DNA from: Odiellus spinosus
Lineage: Eukaryota; Arthropoda; Arachnida; Opiliones; Phalangiidae
Direction of reading: 5' to 3'
DNA length: 64,000 nt
NCBI GenBank assembly: GCA_963920705.1
Contig: OY987234.1
Coordinates: 22,339,794 to 22,403,793 of the forward strand
Below, piece after piece: positions 56,703 through 64,000 of the stretch; within the stretch, counting starts at the first letter, position 1, and each line of letters begins with the position of its first letter. The position numbers and the translations under genes were made by a program. The notes beneath the pieces are model-generated. The model was given only the letters and a program-made list of their open reading frames with translations. It did no database searches and was not told the origin of the DNA.

Positions 56703-57857
56703 TTCGTGATTTCGGGTATTTTTATATCAATCAAACGCGGAGATATTGTATCTATTTTGATTATAGGAACAATAGTTTAGTCGAATAATTTCCTATCAAA
56801 CTATGATTACAAAAGGGTAACTTTCGCGTTGTTGGATTAATATCATTTCAGATTTTATTCCGACTGCTTCGCGATTTCTATGCTGTAAAAAATAACGCGG
56901 TAAAACAATGATTTTCGTAGACAATCAGTAAAGATATCTAAAATAATATGATAATAAAACGCGAGCTGTAACTTTCAAGGCTTGGAAATACTTCGACTGT
57001 GATGTTTAAAGGGAGGGTGGATAGGGAAATGAAGTGTTTTTATAGATTATACTGTTATATATAAGAAATGTATCAATTTTTGCAATTGGAATTCAATTGA
57101 AAGACCTCAAACTAAGAATTCTCAGCGCCAAAAACGTGGAAAAGTTAAATTGGGAATTTAAACGATAGTCCACAATAACAGTTTAATGTTAAGATATTTT
57201 ATTGTGGGGAAAATTAGCTTTCAGTTGCATAATAATTTCATCAGCCTTACCTTCCCTTTAGTGTGTAAAAAAAAAACAGAGCTTAAATAAGTTTAAAACC
57301 TTTATAAAATTTTATTCCTAAAATACAATTGTATATACAAAAGGTAATGATGCGAATAACGAGTGTTTTTAAATGCAAAGTAATTTTAGACATTTTGAAA
57401 GTTAAGTTTTCTATTATTAAATCTTAGTTTTGGGAGAAAATGTTTTGAAATAACAACTTGTCAAGGGTTACTGATTTTAATTGTGATACAAAAATATGAA
57501 CGATCTGTAGAGCAAAAACCCTGGTTAGACAATTTGTGACGTGTGTACAAAACACTCGGAAGTGTGCAAGATGAGAAACAAGAAATCGAACGAAAATTAC
57601 ATACGTAGTTATTTACTATAATAATACATTGGTCACGTGATACGATTTGTTCAATTAAAGAAGGCCACGAAGAAGGGAAATTAAATTCCTTAATCTCTCA
57701 ATTATGCACTTCTGTTAATATTAATTTTGCAAGCTCATATTTAATGCCCTTATCTTTTTTTCTTACACTCCAGGGTTTAATACTTATAATTAAAAATTGA
57801 AATGAGGTCTTTTACGTGATACGAATTTGTAAATCCAATCATTGTTTTACAAATAGT
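56703..57857. other. Spacer between MACPF and reductase genes
   Basis: 1.15 kb holding the MACPF promoter (right side of that minus-strand gene) and the reductase 3' UTR. No gene or clear repeat seen. Confidence 0.5.
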
Positions 57858-60800
57858 TTATAGGGACGAAACTGAACTGGTATAGGACTTGGTGGGTTTC
57901 ATAACCCCATTTTGAATTAGACTGTGAACGGTGTCGATGAAAGTTTCTTCGGGTTTACGAGGTTCGATTCCTAGAACGTTTTGCATACGTTTATTGTCGA
58001 ATTTGTAGACGTGACCAACTCGTGGCAAAAGCAAACGCGATGATTTGTCGAAAAAACTCCAAAACCACATTGCGAAGTATGGAGATATCCACAGTGGTAC
58101 CCGATAACTTAAAGAAAAAGGGGCGATAAAACTTATGATAAATCATAGTTACATTCTTTAAAATAATTGTAAGATTAGTAATACTAGGGTAATGAGTTGG
58201 GAGAGCCTAATTTGGCCCCACTGCACTTGGAAAGGTATCGTTTGCAATGGGGAATTGGGGATAGACGTCTTAAGTATTTTATCCAATGACAGATGCCTAT
58301 ACCCCCTTCACCAGCTAGCTGGCCGATATAGAGAGCCTTGATAAATTTCAGCTTTGGGAAAAGTCAGGGAATTTGAAAATGAACCAAAAAAAGTCAGGGA
58401 ATTTTAAGATATTTTAAAAAGTCAGGGAATTTAAAGATATTTAACAAAGTCAGGGAATTTAAAGATCTTTCGAGAAGCCAGGAAATTGCGATCATTATCC
58501 GCGGAAAAGATTCTCAGCTGACCGTGTCAGTTGTATAGATTAGAACAAAGATACGCCTGCAACAAAGTTTGGCGAACGCGATTATATAAAACAATAAAAG
58601 GTTGAAATTTTGGGTAGTATTAGCCGAAAAGGTCAGGGAAAATCGTTGGAAAAGGTCAGGGAAAAACCCGGGGAATTTGAATCTGAAAAAACTGTGGCAA
58701 CCCTGTTTAAATTTCGCATCAAAAATGGGAGCTTAATTATTAATGTCACGACTAACAATATATTATAATTACTTTCAAGTCGCGGGCTTTTTGAAGAGGG
58801 AGATAATAACACGGGAAGACTCTCGAGAATAAAGTTTAAATTTATGTTAAACTTCTTGATTGTACCCGAATCCTATTGACTCGCTAATATATTTAAAAAT
58901 AATTTAACATTATCTTATACAAATTTATGTACGATAGTTAAGCTGTTCTTTAATCTAATCAGAAGCCGATGAAACCCTCCTTTGAAGTCTACTACTCCAA
59001 TGTTCCATATAGCGCTCCTCTCTGTATGGGTAAAATTCCCAATTTTACGAGTTAGAAGGGGTCCTACTTCATCCCCCCTGTCTACGAAAAATTGGAAATT
59101 CTCTCTCTCCACAAACGACGACGTTTTTTGGACGAACTCCGAGGTTGCTAGAGATATTCGCTCGACGAGCTCCCGCTCCGAAAACATCTACCGTTAGGAG
59201 GCGTACGAATCGCGCCTTTTGAGAATAACCCATACAGAGAGGGGTAGACAAGACTCGGGAGTAATAGACTTCAAAGGAGGGTTTCATCGGCTTCTGATCT
59301 AATCCACGATAATTTGACATACAGGAAGTTTATTTTAACATTTACCAACTTTAGATTAACTTCTCATATTGAAAACCGGTTTATTTTCACTTTAAACTAA
59401 CAATTCTATAAATATTTAGAGGCGAATTTTATTTTGTGTAGGAAGTTGTTAATATACGAGTGGAGTTATATCACTATCGTGTTGGGGTTCTAATTTCTGG
59501 TTGAAACCCACTAAAAATGAATTTTATCCAACGGATATTCAACTTTGATTTGCCAGCAATCGCTAAGTTAGGCACCTTTATTTTTCTAAGCACTATTTAA
59601 AGTTTTAAGTGGAAGCCTAGCTTTGTACGCGCACCCAAATCTAACTCGAACTACGTTTGGAGAATGACCCCAATTTTTTGGCGCAATATTGGACGTTTAT
59701 ATATCTTACAAACTACCGAGCAGTGAAAGGTGTTAGAAACCCGTTTATCCTTTTAAAAAATGCCAAAAATAACTTACCCGTATTTTGAAAACTCGTCGTA
59801 TAGAGTTTGGGCTATTTCTCCCATCCAGTAATGTCCGGAAACGATTAAATGCCTCTTTCCAGCCGCTTCCGGAATCTTTAAGGCCCTCAAATGAGCCAAA
59901 GCCACGTCCCTGACGTCGCAAACGCAGAGGTTGACCCTCGGGATCAATGGCATGGTCAAGACGTCCATCATGCGGTAGATTACTCCCACGCTAGTCGCGG
60001 CTTCGTTCGATAGAATAGGTCCAAATACGAGTCCAGGGTTAATGACGGAAAGTTGGAAACGTCGATTCTCCGGTAGAGATTCCACGTAGTTCCAAGCTGC
60101 CTTTTCAGCCAAAGTTTTACTCTTCCCATAAGCATCTAGAGCCTTCGAACTTGAGAGAAATGGGGTCGCGAAATTGGTATAAGTTAGCTTTATAATGACG
60201 CGAACGCGAACGTCTTCCCATGTACGTGAGCTACACAAATAAAACCCTTTTGGCCGCCCTCGACTGAGCTGGTTATCAATATTTACTTTCCACCTTAAAG
60301 GCCCTATCTGCTCTGAAATTTGCCCCTTTAATACGCTCTTCCCTTACGCGCGCAGCCTAGCTTTGATTGTACAATTTTTTATGGTCAACGTCGTCTGCTA
60401 AGCTAGAAAAGAAGGTGACTTTAAAGGGGATTCAAAAATCGCGGAGTCCCTTTAAACCTTTGGATTTGATAGTTTTTTGGTGGGCTTAAGGAGATCTTTT
60501 TTGACTTCTCCTTTGTTTATGGGTCAAACTAGTTGGAGATAAAATTCAAAATAAATTTACGTGATATCGCTCCAATCATCTTCCGTGTACGGTTCGGGTT
60601 TGGAGGAGCTTTCGCCATGTACAGCGACGATGGAGCTGGTCAAGATAACTCGTTTGAGTTTCTTCCCATTTCTGGCCACTTCATCGGCGCAGGCGGACAA
60701 TATCCTTTTGGTGCCTTCCATCGCTGGATTAATTAGATCTTCTTCATTCTCCGGAGCCGCGTTAGGGAAGGGTGAAGCTACGTGCATGACGTAATCGCAA

Positions 60801-62001
60801 CCGGAAACGGCTTCGGCCCATCCTTCATCCTTGGTCAAATCAGCCTCGACCAATTCTAACAATTTCCTAGAGAAAAATCAGAAACGAAACTTTACTTAGA
60901 AATTAAACTTAGGCTTGGTTAGTCCTATGTTTAAACAATGATTTGCATTGTTTCAGAAATACAAACTTAAATTTAATCATTCCAGTTCGCTTATTTTGAC
61001 TTTCTTTTTAAAGGGATAGTACCACGATCTTATATTAAAAAAAGTTTTCACTTTAAGGGTAAAATAAAATTTCACCCCATTAACCCGCGAGCGCAATTCA
61101 AAATGGATTACTTCCAAAATTTAATTCCAATAACATTTCTCTCGCGTGTCAATGTCAATTAATATTCAGTTTTAGCTCCCAAACTGGGTTGGGGACTCGC
61201 CCAAAGCACTCTGTTCATTAACAAAGCCTTAATTAAAAGATTGACGTCATCAAATAGATAAAATTCGTAAATTAGAAAGTTCTTTTGCGGTTAGACTGGT
61301 TAGTCACGTCGGTGAAATTTGTACACCTCTTACTTGTAAAATTTAAAAATATCGCGCTGAAAAACACTCGTTATTATCCCTATTTTTAATTAAAAACTAA
61401 AATTTAAATGAGGTTTGAAATTTAAATAAAATTAGGATTCAAAAGTGAAGTCCATTTATCCGATTTATTTTTAATCTTATTTCACGTATAAGGGTGGCCA
61501 CATGTCAGGGAAAACAGGAGAAAGTCAGGGTATTTGAAAATTAACCAAAAAAGTTAGGGAATTTAAAGATCTTTCGAGAAGCCAGAAAATTGCCATCATT
61601 ATCTTTAGAAAAGATTCTCAGCTGACCGTGTCAGTTGTATAGATTAGAACAAAGATACGCCTGCAACAAAGTTTGGCGAACGCGATTATATAAAACAATA
61701 AAAGCTTTAAAATTGGGTAGTATTAGCCGAAAAGGTCAAGGAAAATCGTTGGAAAAGGTCAGGGAAAAACCTGGAAAAGTCAGGGAATTTGAATCTGAAA
61801 AAAACTGACCCTGTCAGTGTATGATTGAACTTACTCCTTATTTTCCGGACATACATCTTTGATCGGTTTCAATTTTTTTTCGTTTAACAAACTTCTAACA
61901 GTGCCACGAACTCGGTATCCTTCGTTTAGCAAAAGCTTGACGATATGTAAAGCCACGAAACCCGAAGCTCCGGTCACCAAAACTACTTCATCCTTTGCCA
62001 T
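57858..62001 (-). CDS. NAD(P)H-dependent dihydroflavonol reductase-like extended SDR
   Basis: Extended short-chain dehydrogenase of the dihydroflavonol-4-reductase / cinnamoyl-CoA reductase / 3-beta-HSD group; reduces a carbonyl with NAD(P)H. The substrate in animals is unknown. Four exons on the minus strand: 62001-61835, 60866-60561, 60149-59778, 58107-57858; 364 aa. An in-frame Met at 62031 would add 10 residues. N-terminal Rossmann motif VLVTGASGFVALHI, then VRGTVRS. DYVMHVASPFP and ILTSSIVAVHG are the family's central strands. Catalytic Y165-G-K-S-K169 is intact (AYGKSKTLAEKAAW), and VINPGLVFGP, CDVRDVALAHLRAL and HLIVSGH follow. All three introns are filled with repeats: introns 1 and 3 with GTCAGGGAA elements, intron 2 with a TTTAAAGG element and intron 3 also with a fold-back element. 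The family name reflects similarity only; no flavonoid role is implied. Confidence 0.92.
58350..58705 (+). repeat. GTCAGGGAA-family element, copy in reductase intron 3
   Basis: Starts with several AAAAGTCAGGGAATTTAAAG units, then a unique core (TTCTCAGCTGACCGTGTCAG ... ACGCCTGCAACAAAGTTTGG ... CGATTATATAAAACAATAAA), then AAAAGGTCAGGGAAA units and a GTGGCAACCCT right end. The core is almost identical to that at 61491-61810, so the two are recent relatives. Confidence 0.85.
58954..59302. mobile_element. Fold-back element in reductase intron 3
   Basis: About 45-bp near-perfect inverted arms: CAGAAGCCGATGAAACCCTC CTTTGAAGTCTA(C/T)TACTCC at the left, and its reverse complement at the right end. 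A second inverted block inside (CTCTCTGTATGGGT, about 59018 against 59228) extends the pairing to roughly 75-80 bp. Flanks read ATCTAATC on the left and GATCTAATCC on the right. Short frames on both strands here come from the symmetry. Confidence 0.75.
60294..60456 (+). repeat. TTTAAAGG-ended element, copy 4
   Basis: In reductase intron 2, about 163 bp, nearly collinear with the copy at 22140-22301 (CTTAAAGGCCCTATCTGCTC, GCTAAGCTAGAAAAGAAGG, AGTCCCTTTAAA). Its occurrence 38 kb from the others shows a dispersed, transposed family rather than a local duplication. Confidence 0.85.
61491..61810 (+). repeat. GTCAGGGAA-family element, copy in reductase intron 1
   Basis: Left end AGGGTGGCCACATGTCAGGG as in the KIF13 intron copy, then the same unique core as 58350-58705 (TTCTCAGCTGACCGTGTCAG onward) and AAAAGGTCAGGGAAA / AACCTGGAAAAGTCAGGGAA units at the right. 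Confidence 0.85.
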
Positions 62002-62795
62002 AATTCCGTTTAAAGAAACTATCAAATCCACTTTGTAATAAACTAGGCGCGAGAACTAAACAACTAAGCGACGATCGCCAACGAAAACCTATTTACGAAT
62101 GTGTAAAAACCGTATACATTCCTAACCGATACCTTGGGGAAATTTATGGGGAAATAAATTCTTTCCCTAGCTATCGTGATATCCTCCCTAAAAGAGTTCT
62201 ACTCTCTCCCCTTTTCCACAATTCTACTTTCACTATCTTTACCTGTCAAGGTACGTTCACAAAGACTCGATAACTTCCGAGAACCGAGGGGACTGAAAAT
62301 TCTCTGATTTAGTTCAACTTTGGTTGGTAGTTCAAACAGTTTTTATACACCTGCGTTTTTAATTGTTCGCCCACCCCTCACTGAGAAGTAATTTAAACCT
62401 AAAATTATTTGAATACTCTTCGGTCGTCTTGTTGTTACAAAAACCAAATTAAGAGTAAGATTAACCTTATTTGTACGTTTTCATTGCGTGCATCTGACTT
62501 CAAAATACTTCACGAAAGTTTCGCGACTTCAGTTTTGTTTGTTTTATCTTATCTACTACTCTAGGAATACTCTAAAGTTAACATTAATGCCATAAGTAGA
62601 TTATATCTAAGTTACACACGCGAACTAGCACGTTAGGGAGCTATGTCGGTGGGACTCGTTCCCTAAACGTTTGAAAAAGGCCCCCACAAAATTGACAGTG
62701 ACATGGGCCATCTAAACAATGCCCTAATCCCACGACTCTTCGAAGGTATATATATTTATCGCGATCCCTGCATAGGGGGACCTATTTTATATTTG

Positions 62796-63112
62796 TTTAA
62801 TTATCTAGTTATTTATTCGTCTAATTGTCTAGTTATTTATTCGTCTAATTATCTAGTTATTTATTCGTCTAATTGTCTAGTTATTTATTCGTCTATTTAT
62901 CTAGTTATTTTTTCGTCTAATTGTCTAGTTATTTTTTCGTCTAATTGTCTAGTTATTTATTCGTCTAATTATCTAGTTATTTATTCGTCTAATTATCTAG
63001 TTATTTATTCGTCTAATTGTCTAGTTATTTATTCGTCTAATTGCCTAGTTATTTATTCGTATAATTATCTAGTTATTTATTCGACTAATTATCTAGTTAT
63101 TTCGCCTAATTG
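62796..63112. repeat. 24-bp tandem repeat, about 13 copies
   Basis: Unit CTAGTTATTTATTCGTCTAA plus TT(A/G)T. Copies differ at one or two positions. The length, divisible by three, makes a repetitive pseudo-ORF (repeats of 8 residues) that should not be annotated as a gene. Confidence 0.93.
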
Positions 63113-63747
63113 TTAATAGAAATAAAATTAAAAATAAGATTTAAAAAATTAGTCTAAAATGTAAAGCCAGTATTACACTTATAGTTCAGGTATATACACT
63201 TATGATGATAAATCAAGATTCTTAGATTATTGAAAAAAAAAAAAACCTGATAAAACTCGTGTAGCTAAGAAATCTTCTTTTTCTTTTGTATCTGTGGGGT
63301 TTTTTTTTTTTTTTTTTTTTCTTCTTCTTCTTTTTGGCCAACTCTTTTCAAACATTACGCCCATTTCTTGGACACAAAAAGTTTTATCCTGGGGCGGTGG
63401 AAAAATACTGATTTTTATGAATAGAGGTTTTAGAACTGAGAAGTTTAGCTAGGTAGCGTGCCGTTCTTTGGAGCCAGTAATGCCAGTTAGACAGTTAAAA
63501 GATTCAACGAATCCTACAGATTCTCAAATCTCGATGGTTGGGCGAGAATGGTCAATCGCGACAATGAGTGGACTTTAAAATAAATGATCATATGCATGTT
63601 CAAATATGTCCAAATTTTATTGCTGCATTGTTCAAAAAAATATAGAAAAATATGGTAGTTATTTCTTAAAAAATTGCAAACTTAAATAACCGTGAAAAAC
63701 CTGTTCACCATGAAAAAAAAGTTACTATTTTAAAGGGAAGGTGAAGT

Positions 63748-63935
63748 GATTTTTTTTTTTTTTTTTTTTTTTTTTTATTATTATTATTAACCCTTCAATG
63801 CATTGATGGGCATGCAGTGGAAGGCTAGCGAAACACTTCGCGTGAAGCTCTTTGCCAGCCTTCCACTGTACTAAACTCCGTGCAGCATGCCCAGTACCCC
63901 GGTGAATCCAGCTAAGCCTATTTCCTGATAAATTC
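63748..63935 (-). repeat. Hairpin retroposon-like sequence with A-rich tail
   Basis: Read on the minus strand, a body of about 130 bp (from about 63925 to 63793) ends in (TAA)n followed by a run of about 28 A (63780-63750), a retroposon-style tail. The body folds into a stem: GGGCATGC pairs with GCATGCCC and CAGTGGAAGGCTAGC with GCCAGCCTTCCACTG, one mismatch. No clear tRNA- or 5S-type Pol III box, so SINE status is only suggested. Confidence 0.45.
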
Positions 63936-64000
63936 TAAGTTTATTCATATTTTAATATTAGGGCAATTTTAATGAAAAGGTATAGATTAAAAATCACTTG

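Larger units (their letters stand above)
62002..64000. other. Right-hand intergenic region
   Basis: 2 kb starting with the reductase promoter. Holds a 24-bp minisatellite (62796-63112), poly-T/CTT runs (63300-63340) and a hairpin retroposon-like sequence (63748-63935). No gene seen. Confidence 0.55.

Noticed and set aside
57955..57980. GGTTCGATTCC, a tRNA B-box-like string
   Set aside because: It lies within reductase exon 4 coding sequence on the other strand and has no A-box or cloverleaf around it.
58915..59320. Overlapping ORFs on both strands
   Set aside because: Symmetric products of the inverted-repeat element in the reductase intron.
62703..63116. 137-codon + strand ORF rich in L-V-I-Y-S-S repeats
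   Set aside because: By-product of the 24-bp tandem array; no domain, start context or neighbouring exon.
1..64000. CRISPR arrays, bacterial operons, phage or plasmid features
   Set aside because: The tandem arrays have no spacers, and spliced metazoan genes fill the window.

Overview
The window is animal nuclear DNA. It is AT-rich and intron-rich: GT-AG introns mostly of 50-1000 bp, codon phase conserved at every junction I checked, and orthologues of metazoan-only genes (MOV10L1, a CAP-Gly KIF13, CEP170, the fused Moco enzyme gephyrin). I take it to be an invertebrate but the sequence does not let me name a phylum. Most genes had to be assembled exon by exon from splice sites, reading phase and family knowledge. 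Where I give a full exon chain, the exon lengths sum to a multiple of three with no internal stop.

Layout, left to right: a terminal exon of an unrecognised gene (2337-2446, +); AMPK beta subunit (3112-4125, -), head to head with the piRNA helicase MOV10L1/Armitage (4847-10100, +); mitochondrial ribosomal protein mL55 (10458-11043, +), tail to tail with a SPATA6-domain gene rebuilt from nine small exons (11394-12913, -); a stefin-type cystatin (13554-14099, -); CEP170 with an N-terminal FHA domain (15403-21422, +); a repeat-rich gap; a 2-Cys peroxiredoxin (24333-25457, -); a small zinc-finger ORF (28258-28648, +) that is in splice phase with gephyrin (28738-31724, +); ribosome production factor RPF1 (31824-33270, -), head to head with a 33-exon KIF13B/Khc-73 kinesin (33700-48470, +); a 6.5 kb gene-poor stretch; a single-exon secreted MACPF-domain protein (54978-56702, -); and an SDR-type dihydroflavonol reductase-like enzyme (57858-62001, -).

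Inside a KIF13 intron (35352-35471, +) lies a complete U6atac snRNA gene with a TATA box about 25-30 bp upstream and a T-run terminator, so this animal probably keeps the minor (U12) spliceosome.

The genes are mostly unrelated housekeeping loci, not a pathway cluster. What is unusual is the repeat landscape: non-autonomous DNA transposons with TAGGG(A/C)TGG-type ends that carry short tandem arrays built on ACTCGCGAGT / GAGTACTC palindromes, a hAT element with a perfect 8-bp target duplication, a family with TTTAAAGG ends, a family rich in GTCAGGGAA, and two large fold-back elements. Nearly all sit in introns or gaps. The gene-level points most worth checking are the zinc-finger/gephyrin junction, where a stop codon overlaps a splice donor, and a 78-nt in-frame hydrophobic intron in KIF13.
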